Assembly (NCBI RefSeq): GCF_014698045.1
Contig: NZ_JACJSE010000001.1
Coordinates: 372,001 to 436,000, forward strand
Length of the DNA: 64,000 bases
Direction of reading: 5' to 3'
Origin: Aulosira sp. FACHB-615
GTDB lineage: Bacteria; Cyanobacteriota; Cyanobacteriia; Cyanobacteriales; Nostocaceae
The translations under genes and the position numbers were made by a program. Each line of letters begins with the position of its first letter. The stretch's first letter is position 1. Below the pieces are notes generated by a model that did no database searches, had not been told where the DNA came from, and saw only the letters and a list, made by a program, of their open reading frames with translations. This document shows positions 54,419-63,715 of this stretch, piece by piece.

Positions 54419-56860
54419 ATGTTTGAACACTTCACTTCCGAAGCCATTAAAGTCATCATGTTAGCTCAGGAGGAAGCACGTCGTCTGGGACACAACTTCG
54501 TAGGAACTGAACAAATTCTCCTGGGTTTAATCGGAGAAGGAACGGGAGTTGCTGCCAAAGTGCTGAGTGAGTTGGGCGTTACCCTCAAAGAAGCACGACG
54601 GGAAGTTGAAAAAATTATTGGTAGAGGTTCTGGCTTTGTACCGCCAGAAATTCCTTTTACACCAAAAGTCAAAAACCTCTTCGAGCAATCGTTTAAAGAA
54701 GCTCACAGTCTAGGACATAACTACATCAACACTGAACACTTGCTGTTAGGTTTAACAGAAGCAGGTGAAGGTGTTGCAGCTAAAGTATTGCAAAATCTGG
54801 GGGTTGACCTCAGACTCATCCGCACTACTGTCTTACGTCGTTTAGGTGAAGATGGCAATGTAGCTGTAGGTGGTAGTAGTCCCCGCCGCAACCAACAAGC
54901 ACTCACCCTAGAAGAGTTCGGCAGAAATCTCAGCAAACTCGCCCAAGAAGGCAAGCTAGACCCTGTAGTTGGTCGGGAAAAAGAAATTGAGCGTGCCATT
55001 CAAATTCTCGGTCGCCGCACGAAAAACAATCCTGTGTTGATTGGTGAACCAGGAGTGGGAAAAACTGCGATCGCAGAAGGTTTAGCACAACGTATTGCTA
55101 ACCAAGATGTTCCTGAACAGTTGTTGAATAAACAAGTAATTAGCCTTGATATGGGCTTATTAGTGGCAGGAACTCGCTTCCGTGGTGATTTTGAAGAACG
55201 CCTGAAAAAAATCATGGACGAAATCCGCTCTGTCGGTAACATCGTCCTAGTAATTGACGAAATTCATACCCTTGTGGGTGCTGGTGGCACAGAAGGCGGC
55301 TTAGATGCAGCCAATATCCTCAAACCAGCTTTAGCACGCGGTGAACTCCAATGTATCGGTGCAACCACCCTGGATGAATACCGCAAGCACATCGAACGTG
55401 ATGCCGCTTTAGAACGCCGTTTTCAACCAATTTTGGTCGGTGAACCTTCTGTGGAAGAAACCATCCAAATTCTTTACGGTTTGCGCGGTGCTTACGAACA
55501 ACATCACAAAGTCGAAATTTCCGATGCGGCGGTATTAGCAGCAGCCCAGTTGTCAGATCGTTATATTAGCGATCGCTTCCTGCCCGATAAAGCCATAGAC
55601 TTAATTGACGAAGCTGGTTCCCGTGTCCGGTTGCGGAACTCCCAAATTTCCGCTAACAAAGAACTCAAGCGTCAACTAACCAGTATCACCAAAGCGAAAC
55701 ATGAAGCCGTCAGACTTCAAGACTTCGATAAAGCAGGCGAACTGCGCGACCAAGAATTAGAACTGGAAGCGCAAATTCACCAAGACCAAAATATTCCTCA
55801 GCCCATTGTTGACGAAGAAGACATTGCTCAAATCGTCGCCTCTTGGACTGGTGTCCCAGTCAACAAACTCACCGAATCTGAGTCAGAGTTGCTGTTACAC
55901 CTGGAAGACACCCTGCATCAACGCTTAATCGGTCAAGAACAAGCAGTTACCTCTGTATCTCGCGCCATCCGTCGGGCTAGAGTTGGGTTAAAGAGTCCCA
56001 AGCGTCCAATAGCCAGTTTTATCTTTTCCGGCCCCACAGGCGTTGGTAAAACAGAACTAGCCAAAGCTTTAGCTTCCTACTTCTTCGGTGCAGAAGAAGC
56101 GATGATTCGCTTAGATATGTCCGAATTCATGGAAAGCCATACCGTATCTAAGTTGATTGGTTCGCCTCCTGGTTACGTCGGCTACGATGAAGGCGGTCAA
56201 CTTACCGAAGCCGTGCGGCGCAGACCCTACACAGTGCTGTTGTTCGACGAAATCGAAAAAGCGCACCCCGATGTCTTCAATATGCTGCTGCAAATCTTAG
56301 ATGACGGTCATCTAACTGATGCCAAAGGTCGGAAAGTTGACTTCAAGAACACTTTGATCATCTTGACTTCTAACATCGGTTCTAAGGTGATTGAAAAAGG
56401 TGGCGGTGGTTTAGGTTTTGAATTTGATAATCAAGCCGAAGCCAGCTATCACCGCATTCGTAACTTAGTAAATGAGGAACTCAAAACTTACTTCCGTCCC
56501 GAATTCCTCAACAGAGTTGATGAAATTATTGTCTTCACTCAGTTGAGTAAGGATGAAGTCAAGCAAATTGCTGAGATTATGCTGCGTGAGGTTGCTAATC
56601 GCTTGACAGAAAAAGGTATCACCTTGCAAGTGACAGACGCATTTAAAGAATTGGTCGTCAATGAAGGTTATAACCCCAGTTATGGTGCTAGACCTTTACG
56701 CAGGGCAATTATGCGCCTGTTAGAAGATTCTTTAGCGGAAGCACTACTAGCCGGCGAAATTGGCAATGGTGACACAGCAATTGTCGATGTCGATGATGAT
56801 GGACAAGTGAAAGTCCGTAAATCAGATACACGAGAATTACTTTTGGCAAACGCTCGTTAA
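54419..56860 (+). CDS. clpC: ClpC, Hsp100 ATPase of the Clp protease
   Basis: An 813-residue class I Clp/Hsp100 protein. It has two N-domain repeats (LGHNFVGTEQILLGL and LGHNYINTEHLLLGL), first AAA domain with GEPGVGKTAIAEG near 213, a UVR segment (DFDKAGELRDQELELE) near 440, second AAA domain with GPTGVGKTELAKA near 543, and the ClpP-contacting loop region. ClpC unfolds substrates and feeds them into ClpP; in cyanobacteria it is essential and partly membrane-linked. AAGGGAG lies about 12 bases before the start. A perfect hairpin and T-run follow the gene. Confidence 0.96.
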   Translation: MFEHFTSEAIKVIMLAQEEARRLGHNFVGTEQILLGLIGEGTGVAAKVLSELGVTLKEARREVEKIIGRGSGFVPPEIPFTPKVKNLFEQSFKEAHSLGHNYINTEHLLLGLTEAGEGVAAKVLQNLGVDLRLIRTTVLRRLGEDGNVAVGGSSPRRNQQALTLEEFGRNLSKLAQEGKLDPVVGREKEIERAIQILGRRTKNNPVLIGEPGVGKTAIAEGLAQRIANQDVPEQLLNKQVISLDMGLLVAGTRFRGDFEERLKKIMDEIRSVGNIVLVIDEIHTLVGAGGTEGGLDAANILKPALARGELQCIGATTLDEYRKHIERDAALERRFQPILVGEPSVEETIQILYGLRGAYEQHHKVEISDAAVLAAAQLSDRYISDRFLPDKAIDLIDEAGSRVRLRNSQISANKELKRQLTSITKAKHEAVRLQDFDKAGELRDQELELEAQIHQDQNIPQPIVDEEDIAQIVASWTGVPVNKLTESESELLLHLEDTLHQRLIGQEQAVTSVSRAIRRARVGLKSPKRPIASFIFSGPTGVGKTELAKALASYFFGAEEAMIRLDMSEFMESHTVSKLIGSPPGYVGYDEGGQLTEAVRRRPYTVLLFDEIEKAHPDVFNMLLQILDDGHLTDAKGRKVDFKNTLIILTSNIGSKVIEKGGGGLGFEFDNQAEASYHRIRNLVNEELKTYFRPEFLNRVDEIIVFTQLSKDEVKQIAEIMLREVANRLTEKGITLQVTDAFKELVVNEGYNPSYGARPLRRAIMRLLEDSLAEALLAGEIGNGDTAIVDVDDDGQVKVRKSDTRELLLANAR

Positions 56861-57434
56861 TCTTTAATCATCTAATAGCTTGACACTTGAAAATCCCTTG
56901 GGAAATCAACCAAGGGATTTTTGCAATTGATACTAACTGAATCAAATTAAAAGTAATGCTCCAAGATTTTCTTAGTGAGTATTGACCTGGTATATGCTAA
57001 GATACAGCCGAAATTACGTTTAATTTACTTACTGGTGTATATAAATAATTCCGCATAAACCATAGCTTTTGAATTGTCTTTTGATACATTCAGAATAATT
57101 TGCCACTATTTCCAGATCAGTCCGTTTTATTCAAGATCATAAAACTGGCATATTCTCAGAATCTTCCAGCCAAGATTGTGTGTATAAATTTAGAATCATC
57201 ACATTCGTAAGAATTCAGGAGCCGCAAAGCCGACGACAGTCGCACGCCACTTGCTACAACTTTGGCAAACAAAGCAACGCGCTGTCTTCCCAACGCACTA
57301 CCGACGCTCATACGTCACTAGCACTGCGCTAACACGACGGCACATTTTCCTCCTGAGTGCTGACTTCTTAGTAACATTCTTTTTTTAAAGCCAAAAATAT
57401 CAGGGATAAGTGATAGTTATTATAGTTTTAATAC
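56861..57434. other. Intergenic region after clpC
   Basis: Contains the clpC terminator and, at about 57217-57345, a composite interspersed repeat (GAGCCGCAAAGCCGACG, CTTGCTACAACTTTGGC, AACGCGCTGTCTTCCC, GACGCTCATACGTCAC) related in parts to the 35843-35985 element. The last ~80 AT-rich bases should hold the promoter of the NB-ARC gene. No gene seen. Confidence 0.6.
56890..56923 (+). terminator. Rho-independent terminator of clpC
   Basis: AAATCCCTTG pairs perfectly with CAAGGGATTT, and one more G-C pair closes a loop of about eight bases. The downstream arm runs into TTTTT. Starts about 30 bases after the clpC stop. A textbook form. Confidence 0.85.
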
Positions 57435-60400
57435 ATGGTTTTACAGAATTGGAGACGTAAGCGTGGTGTTGCACTTACTACTAGAGGTTTACAAAAACTT
57501 CAGGAGGCAAAACGTAAGTCAGAAGCACAAGAAAATTTTGGCAATAGCTACACATTAGAAGATATCAGCGAACTTTCGGGGTTACATCCTAGTACGATAT
57601 CCAAAGTACTAAATCGAGAAGGTGGAGTTGATAAAAAGACTCTGGAAAAACTATTTTTAGTTTTTGATGTCAAAATCAATGAAAGTGATTATTTAAGCTC
57701 TAATACTCGTTTAGATTGGGGAGACGCAAGTTTTTTACCTGTTTTTTATGGGCGTAAAGAAGAACTGGCTGCATTAGAACAATGGATTTTAGATGAACAT
57801 TGCCAATTTATCGCCTTGTTAGGGATGGGTGGTATTGGCAAAACGGCGCTGGCTGTAAAATTAGCGCAAGAAATTCGGGAAGATTTTGAATATGTAATTT
57901 GGCGATCGCTCCGCGAAGCTCCACCTGTAAAAGCTATCATCAATCAATTACTGCAATTTTTATCGGATGAGCAAGAAACAGAAGCGAACTTACCCGAAAG
58001 TTTAAGCGATCGCATCTCCAGGTTAATTGATTATCTGCGAAATCATCGCTGTCTAGTAATTCTGGACAATGCCGAATCAATATTACGTTATGGTAGTCGA
58101 GCCGGCAAATATCGGGAAGGATATGAAGGTTACGGTGAGTTGTTTAAACGTCTAGGAGAAGCGACTCACCAAAGTTGTTTAATCTTAACCAGTCGGGAAA
58201 AACCCCAAGAAATCGCATTATTAGAAGGCGAAGCTTTACCAGTCCGTTCCTTACAATTAAGTGGCTTGAAGGTAGTTGAAGGACAGGAAATTTTAAAAAT
58301 CAAAGGGTTATCGGCCGCCGAAGAAGAATGGAAAGCCATGATTGAATCCTATGGTGGTAATCCCTTGGCTTTGAAAATAGTCGCTACAACCATTGAAGAT
58401 GTATTTGCGGGGAATGTCAGCGAGTTTTTACAGCAAAATACCGTGGTTTTTGGCGATATTCGAGATATTTTAGACCAGCAGTTTGAGCGGTTGTCAGATT
58501 TAGAACAAGAAATTATGTACTGGTTAGCAATTAATCGTGAACCAGTGACACTCTCAGACTTGCGGGAAGATATTGTCTCGCCAGTGGCACCACAAAAATT
58601 GCTAGAGGCGGTAGAATCTTTGGTGAGGCGATCGCTAGTAGAAAAAAGCACAGCCACTTTTACCTTACAACCTGTAGTCATGGAATATGTGACTCAGGTA
58701 TTAATAGAACAAGTCTGTGAGGAAATTGTCACTGATCATATTCAACTTTTGAGATGCCATGCTTTAATCAAGGCCAGTGCAAAAGACTACATCAGAGAAA
58801 CGCAAATTCGCCTGATTCTGAAACCAGTCATTGATGCTTTGCTGACGGCATTAAGAAGCAAAAAAAGAATTGAAAACCAATTAACTCAAATTTTAGCCAA
58901 ACTCCAAGAAGAATCACCACAGGAACCAGGTTATACAGGTGGAAATATTCTCAATTTGTTTTGTAAACTCCAGACAGATTTAACTGGTTTTGATTTCTCT
59001 CAATTAACTGTTTGGCAAGCAGACTTGCGGAATGTAAAACTACATAATGTCAATTTTCAAAACGCTGATTTAACTAAGTCTGTTTTTGCAGAAACCTTTG
59101 GCGGCATTTTATCTATTGCTTTTAGCCCTAATGGCAAACTTTTAGCAATGGGTGATACCAATGGCGAAATCCGCCTATACCAAGTTACCAATTGCAATCA
59201 AGTTCTCACCTTTCAAGGTCATACTAACTGGGTACCATCACTTTCTTTTAGCCCCGATGGCAGCATCTTAGCCAGCAGTAGTAGTGATCATACAGTGAAG
59301 TTGTGGAATTCTCATACTGGTCAATGCTTGAAAACTTTACAAGAACATGAACACGAAGTTTGGACAATTGCCTTTAGCCCAGATGGGAAAACACTAGTAA
59401 CAGGTAGTAATGATCGTACTATCAAACTGTGGAATGTTAGTACTGGTGAATGCCTGCAAACATTTCATGGACATACAAGTTGGATCATTTGTGTAATTTT
59501 TACTCTGGATGGTCAAACTCTCGTGAGTGGTAGTGATGACGACACAATTCGGATGTGGGATGTCAAAACTGGTGAATGTATCAAAATTTTGCAGGGACAT
59601 CGTGATGGTATTAGGTCGTTAACTCTCAGTCCTAATGGGCAGATAATTGTCAGTGGCAGTGATGACCAGACAGTGAAGTTATGGAATATAGACACGGGTG
59701 AATGTATTAAAACCTTACAAGGACATCATGCTGCTGTCTGGTCTGTTGCTATTCATCCCCAAGCTCATCTCATCGCTAGTGGTAGCCTCGACCATACAGT
59801 GAGATTATGGGATTTAACTACAGGTCAATGCTTAAAAACTCTTCATGGGCATTCAACCTTTGTATTTTCTGTTGTATTTAGTCCCCAAGGCGATCTCTTG
59901 GCTAGTGGTAGTGATGACCAAATGATGAAGTTATGGGATGTTACCACTGGTCAATGTCTGAAAACTCTCAGTGGATATACTAGCCAAGTACTATCAGTTG
60001 CTTACAGTCCAGATGGCCAAATGTTGGCAAGTGGCAGTGATGATCAAATAGTGAGGTTGTGGAATGTCAATACGGGTCAAGTTCTGCAAACTCTCCCAGG
60101 ACATCGTGCTGCTGTTCGCTCAGTGGCTTTTTGTCCCAATGGTCATACCTTGGCTAGTGGCAGCGATGATCATACAGTTAAGTTGTGGGACATTAATACC
60201 CGTCAAGTTCTGCAAACTCTTTTAGGACACCCTGCTGTAGTTTGGTCAATAGCTTTTAGTCCAGATGGTCAAATGTTAGCCAGTGGTAGTAATGACCAAA
60301 CCGTGAAGTTGTGGGATGTAAATACTGGCCAGGTTGTGCAAACTTTTATGGGGCATTGTGCTGCTGTTCAATCAGTTGCTTTCAGTCCTCAAGGTAGTCT

Positions 60401-60953
60401 GTTAGCTAGTGGAGCTTGGGATCAGACAGTCAAGTTATGGGATGTCAACACTGGTGAGTGCAAACAAACATTAGAGGGTCATACAAATTGGGTTTGGTCG
60501 ATCGCTTTTAGTCCAAATGGCGAACTGCTGGCCAGTGCTGGTTATGATGGGACAGTCCGGTTGTGGAATGTTCGTACTGGTAATTGTTTGCACACCTTCA
60601 TGGTTTGTGAAAATGGTCTAGTGAAGGCAGTTATCTTTAGTCAAGATGGCAAGATTATAGCTAGTAGTAGTCCCAATTACACAGTTAAATTATGGGATGT
60701 TGATACGGGTGAATGTCAAACCACATTACATGGACATTCAGCTTGGATTTGGTCGCTCGCCTTTAGTCCAGATAATCGAATTCTCGCTAGTAGTGGTGCT
60801 GATGAAACAATTCGACTTTGGGACATCAATACAAGCGATTGTTTAAACACTTTGAAAGCTCAAAAATTTTACGAAGGAATGAATATTAGAGGAATTACTG
60901 GTTTAACGGCGGCGACGATTGCTACGTTAAAAAGATTAGGGGCAATTGTATAG
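57435..60953 (+). CDS. STAND-type protein: HTH - NB-ARC - WD40 (14 repeats)
   Basis: A 1172-residue protein. Residues ~1-90 hold a helix-turn-helix-like domain (DISELSGLHPSTISKVLN). An NB-ARC-type NTPase follows with Walker A LLGMGGIGKTAL near 134, CLVILDNAE (Walker B) near 207, and GGNPLALKIVA. A helical region and a short pentapeptide-like segment (LHNVNFQNADLTKSVF) lead into fourteen 42-residue WD40 repeats (~556-1141), enough for two seven-bladed propellers. The C-terminal tail MNIRGITGLTAATIATLKRL is common in cyanobacterial WD40 proteins. Such STAND proteins change oligomeric state on ligand binding; the ligand and output here are unknown. Confidence 0.9.
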   Translation: MVLQNWRRKRGVALTTRGLQKLQEAKRKSEAQENFGNSYTLEDISELSGLHPSTISKVLNREGGVDKKTLEKLFLVFDVKINESDYLSSNTRLDWGDASFLPVFYGRKEELAALEQWILDEHCQFIALLGMGGIGKTALAVKLAQEIREDFEYVIWRSLREAPPVKAIINQLLQFLSDEQETEANLPESLSDRISRLIDYLRNHRCLVILDNAESILRYGSRAGKYREGYEGYGELFKRLGEATHQSCLILTSREKPQEIALLEGEALPVRSLQLSGLKVVEGQEILKIKGLSAAEEEWKAMIESYGGNPLALKIVATTIEDVFAGNVSEFLQQNTVVFGDIRDILDQQFERLSDLEQEIMYWLAINREPVTLSDLREDIVSPVAPQKLLEAVESLVRRSLVEKSTATFTLQPVVMEYVTQVLIEQVCEEIVTDHIQLLRCHALIKASAKDYIRETQIRLILKPVIDALLTALRSKKRIENQLTQILAKLQEESPQEPGYTGGNILNLFCKLQTDLTGFDFSQLTVWQADLRNVKLHNVNFQNADLTKSVFAETFGGILSIAFSPNGKLLAMGDTNGEIRLYQVTNCNQVLTFQGHTNWVPSLSFSPDGSILASSSSDHTVKLWNSHTGQCLKTLQEHEHEVWTIAFSPDGKTLVTGSNDRTIKLWNVSTGECLQTFHGHTSWIICVIFTLDGQTLVSGSDDDTIRMWDVKTGECIKILQGHRDGIRSLTLSPNGQIIVSGSDDQTVKLWNIDTGECIKTLQGHHAAVWSVAIHPQAHLIASGSLDHTVRLWDLTTGQCLKTLHGHSTFVFSVVFSPQGDLLASGSDDQMMKLWDVTTGQCLKTLSGYTSQVLSVAYSPDGQMLASGSDDQIVRLWNVNTGQVLQTLPGHRAAVRSVAFCPNGHTLASGSDDHTVKLWDINTRQVLQTLLGHPAVVWSIAFSPDGQMLASGSNDQTVKLWDVNTGQVVQTFMGHCAAVQSVAFSPQGSLLASGAWDQTVKLWDVNTGECKQTLEGHTNWVWSIAFSPNGELLASAGYDGTVRLWNVRTGNCLHTFMVCENGLVKAVIFSQDGKIIASSSPNYTVKLWDVDTGECQTTLHGHSAWIWSLAFSPDNRILASSGADETIRLWDINTSDCLNTLKAQKFYEGMNIRGITGLTAATIATLKRLGAIV
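59100..60858 (+). repeat. Fourteen tandem 126-base WD40-coding repeats
   Basis: Each unit encodes 42 residues ending in a KLWD/RLWN-like strand plus TG-C-TL. Several units are very alike at DNA level (recurrent GTGAAGTTGTGGGATGT and GCTAGTGGTAGTGATGA), suggesting recent duplication or conversion between units. Confidence 0.85.
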
Positions 60954-61080
60954 GTCAAACAACTGGAACTCATGCAACAAAAATACTTAATCAAGGTTAT
61001 GGTTGTCAAAAGCCAGGTGTCAAAAATCAGCCTTTTTTGAACTGTCGACCATTGACAACCTCAACTCAAAATCTCACACA

Positions 61081-61293
61081 CTACCAATCAGCCATAGGAA
61101 TGTCGCTGGGCAATCCATGTGCTAATTCTTCAAACATGATTCTCTCTAGTTCCAAGTCTGTGTCATCTAATATTGCTAAATTATTTTCGCTGATATCAAT
61201 TTGAATATTTAAAGTTTGGTGCTGTATCAGAGAATCATCTTGGGTAGAAGATGGCTGTTTGAGAATTTTGATTGTGGATGTTGCAGTTTTCAT
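61081..61293 (-). CDS. 70-residue acidic small protein of unknown function
   Basis: Starts at the ATG 61291-61293, preceded by AAGGAG six bases upstream, a strong site that decides the start. The protein begins MKTATSTIKILKQPSSTQDD, continues through a strongly acidic middle (ISENNLAILDDTDLELE) and ends HGLPSDIPMADW. It has no signal peptide, membrane segment or cysteines. It lies 113 bases downstream of the diiron-like protein gene on the same strand and probably shares its transcript. The shape, an acidic leader-like body and a short distinctive tail, would suit a modified-peptide precursor or a small partner protein, but no family is recognised. Confidence 0.65.
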   Translation of the reverse strand: MKTATSTIKILKQPSSTQDDSLIQHQTLNIQIDISENNLAILDDTDLELERIMFEELAHGLPSDIPMADW

Positions 61294-61406
61294 GGTTTTC
61301 TCCTTGGTAGTTGCACCGAATTCTATGTTGTTAAAAATTGCTGACAAAATTTCAGTTTTGTTTTTTAGGACGTTACAGTTGATGACTCAGATTGACCTGT
61401 ACTGAT

Positions 61407-62222
61407 TTAAAGTTTTAGTGGCTTTAAAACATTCTCAATCTCCTCATCTGTTATGTAGGCTTCTGGCGGTGGGCTAAAACGCAATAAAGCAGCTTGGTAA
61501 CAAGCTTGTGCCACGCGATCGCGCTCTTGATGAGTTAGCCCTGTAATCATCGCCACCGTTTCTTTAACGTGCTGTACCTCTGTGGTGCTAATGGCACTAT
61601 GTACACGTAGACAACGAGTGGCATTGATTCCTGGTGGTAGTAATGCTTCTACTTTCTGGATGTAAGCTTCTCCTATACATGTACCCAGGCGTTCTGCTGT
61701 ATAGGAATAGCCTACACAATCAATTGGATCTGAATCCTCGGCGCTTTGAGCAAAATAATCCATCAATGCTTTAGCCGCAGGCGGATAAAATGCTCCGACA
61801 ACAGCTTCAGCTTGATACCCCATTGAGCGAATGTCTCGCAGTGCAAGTATATCGTGACCTGCTTCTTCTCTACCTTTTTGTTCTGCCCACTGTGACAAAC
61901 TCTGACGATTGGTTGCAGCAAAACGCGATCGCGCTTTTTCCATGAGTCTTGGTGTTGAATGACACAAATGGTAAAAACCAGCAAGTCGCCATACCCAACG
62001 TGTAGGAGTTAAAGCTGGTGGTCTTCGCTCAGATTTGACGGCGTGCCAAGCAGATACGATGGCACGATCTAAAAATTTCTGGGTTTTATTTAAGATATCT
62101 GCATCAATTCTTGTGGGAGTACAGGAATCACTACTATCCATCAATGGTGGTTGATCTACCAAAATACTGTGGCCTGTTTTAACCTCTACTTTGTCAGGCT
62201 CATTTAAAAATGGATTAGGCAT
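61407..62222 (-). CDS. Helical protein with two ExxH motifs (heme-oxygenase/ferritin-like, putative diiron)
   Basis: A 271-residue soluble helical protein. Two ExxH motifs are visible, EEAGHD near residue 117 and TEVQHVKET near 219, with a further Glu in YTAERLGTCIGEAYIQK near 170. This spacing fits a two-iron site in a ferritin-like or heme-oxygenase-like (CADD/TenA-like) bundle. The usual HxxxDxxH of classic heme-oxygenase-like diiron oxidases is not seen: the fourth element is ExxH without the upstream His. The first ~50 residues are polar. A possible DUF3865/CADD-like relation is suspected, not shown. The next gene on the strand encodes a 70-residue acidic protein that could be a partner or substrate. 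Confidence 0.65.
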   Translation of the reverse strand: MPNPFLNEPDKVEVKTGHSILVDQPPLMDSSDSCTPTRIDADILNKTQKFLDRAIVSAWHAVKSERRPPALTPTRWVWRLAGFYHLCHSTPRLMEKARSRFAATNRQSLSQWAEQKGREEAGHDILALRDIRSMGYQAEAVVGAFYPPAAKALMDYFAQSAEDSDPIDCVGYSYTAERLGTCIGEAYIQKVEALLPPGINATRCLRVHSAISTTEVQHVKETVAMITGLTHQERDRVAQACYQAALLRFSPPPEAYITDEEIENVLKPLKL

Positions 62223-62524
62223 AGTTTGTTGTATAATCTCCTATCTGCCAGTATCTTGAAGGCTACTTATGCTGTTGCGAAAAATGTGGATTTTTCAACC
62301 ATAAGAAGACTTAAACCCCCCATTTATGAGAGTTTTTTACACATTTTGCCTGTATTCACTAATAAAACTGGGTTCTCAAAGGCTAATTTCTTTGCTTTTA
62401 AATTCAATTTTGGAAAAACGAAGATAAGTAAAAGCTTAACTTTAAGCTCAAAATCTTGATTTTCACTGGTCAAGATGTTGCAGTCTTGGCAATATCTTAA
62501 TTAGCCTCCATACACATTGAAAAA
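62223..62524. other. Divergent promoter region
   Basis: About 300 AT-rich bases between the diiron-like gene (minus) and the first ribbon-helix-helix gene (plus). AGGAG lies about 14 bases before the diiron-like start, rather far for a ribosome binding site. A 77-codon frame from 62226 has low-complexity Lys/Phe/Ser composition and no ribosome binding site; I do not accept it. Confidence 0.5.
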
Positions 62525-62713
62525 ATGATGGATAGAACAGCTGCGCTTGGATTTTCTAGTTTTCCAACCTCCAGTAAAAAACAAATAGTCAAGCAAATAA
62601 CTGTGGACTTGACTCCAGACGAAGCTCAAACGCTAGAGAAATATTGTGGGCAAACAGGCCAAGCAATCTCGAATGTGATTGAGGAACTCATTCGAGGCTT
62701 ACCTGTGAGCTAA
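62525..62713 (+). CDS. Ribbon-helix-helix (CopG-like) small protein 1
   Basis: A 62-residue protein. After a Ser/Thr-rich start, the core KQITVDLTPDEAQTLEKYC-GQTGQAISNVIEELIRGL has the beta-strand/helix/helix pattern of ribbon-helix-helix DNA-binding proteins. Such proteins usually act as dimers, often as antitoxins or small repressors. A paralogue lies 80 bases downstream on the opposite strand. No toxin-like gene was seen next to it. Start could be either of two adjacent ATGs. Confidence 0.78.
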   Translation: MMDRTAALGFSSFPTSSKKQIVKQITVDLTPDEAQTLEKYCGQTGQAISNVIEELIRGLPVS

Positions 62714-62793
62714 GTTTTTCACTCAAACTCTTTTAATTTAGAGTTGAGAAAATTATCAAGACAACGGTTTGCAACACAGACCGAACTGCAATC

Positions 62794-62946
62794 CTACTCA
62801 GACCTTGTAGTAGCCAATCCGCGAATCAGTTCTCTGATGACATCTGTTGCTGGCCTTCCTGTCTGGTCACAATATTTTTCCAGGTTCTTCGCTTCGTTTA
62901 GTGCTAGGTTGATGGTTATTCGCTTGACCGCCCATTTTTTATTCAT
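62794..62946 (-). CDS. Ribbon-helix-helix (CopG-like) small protein 2
   Basis: A 50-residue protein from the ATG at 62944-62946 to TAG at 62794-62796. It reads KRITINLALNEAKNLEKYC followed by DQTGRPATDVIRELIRGLA. This is clearly paralogous to the plus-strand gene at 62525-62713, which shares the LEKYC-x-QTG and LIRGL motifs. A plus-strand frame over the same DNA has hydrophobic nonsense composition and is its shadow. No strong ribosome binding site is visible. The two genes converge, so they may arise from an inverted duplication. Confidence 0.72.
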   Translation of the reverse strand: MNKKWAVKRITINLALNEAKNLEKYCDQTGRPATDVIRELIRGLATTRSE

Positions 62947-63715
62947 GCTATCAGTCTGGTTGTATTAGATAAAACTACGAAAATTTTCATTTATTTCGAC
63001 CATTCTCTTGTCTTAACTATGCGTTTCGGCGTAATTAGACAGAGATTTTTTATCTGTTTGAAATTAGTTAAGAAAAGCATTTGTCTGCTTTCATCAGCTA
63101 TCTTCAGACAAGATAAACAAGTTTATTTGCATTGCTATGAGTCTTGGTGTATAACCTGCTCATAACATCTTTGTTTTTTCCTGGTATTTAGGCCAAGTAA
63201 TAAATTTCTTATTGAGAATATTACCACCCAAGTCAACTATCAGCCAAATATGATGTCATCACAAGTTGTTGTGAAACTCAGTAAGAAAATGCGACCAATT
63301 CTTGCTGTTTTATAGATTTAAAATGGCAAAATCAGCCCGAAGTAAAGATATAAGCGCAAAAGTAAGGTTGAAAATGGAAAAATTACCTACCAATCCATTT
63401 TAAATCTCTCAGAATACCTATTACGGCTGTTTTTAGTTGGGTACTGAAGTTATGCCTGAAGTATTTTAGTTAAGTTTTTTAAATAGTAAACAAATATTCT
63501 ATTAAATAATTTGATAAAATATCCCCGGTATTGATACCAGGGATATTTTTAATCATTCATGAATGCAAACAAAACAAGGGTTACGTAAAGATTAAGCTTC
63601 CAGATAGATAAACAAAGATAAATTTGTTACATTTGCATCTAAAAAAATCCCCAATAATACTAAGATAACCAGCTGAAAAAACTTGGGAATGTTTTGGATG
63701 ATGTTTGAGTAATGC
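62947..63715. other. AT-rich intergenic region
   Basis: About 770 bases with no supported gene. A 26-codon frame starting at about 63323 (MAKSARSKD) has no ribosome binding site and was not accepted. The clearest structure is the terminator-like hairpin at 63516-63549. Confidence 0.55.
63516..63549. terminator. Hairpin with T-run downstream of the comB-like gene
   Basis: AAAATATCCC pairs with GGGATATTTT, and an inner GGTA/TACC extends the stem past one mismatch. T- or A-runs flank both sides, so it can work on either strand. It is about 165 bases past the comB-like stop on the minus strand. Confidence 0.65.

Noticed and set aside
59100..60858. Regular 126-base repeats as a possible CRISPR or satellite
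   Set aside because: They are in-frame WD40 codons with protein-level conservation, not short identical repeats with unique spacers.
62226..62459. Plus-strand 77-codon frame beside the diiron-like gene
   Set aside because: Low-complexity Lys/Phe/Ser-rich translation, no ribosome binding site, and it overlaps the expected divergent promoter region.
62744..62968. Plus-strand 74-codon frame
   Set aside because: It is antisense to the real ribbon-helix-helix gene on the minus strand; composition is hydrophobic nonsense and it has no ribosome binding site.
63323..63403. A 26-codon frame (MAKSARSKD) as a small protein
   Set aside because: No ribosome binding site, no recognisable pattern and no neighbouring partner.
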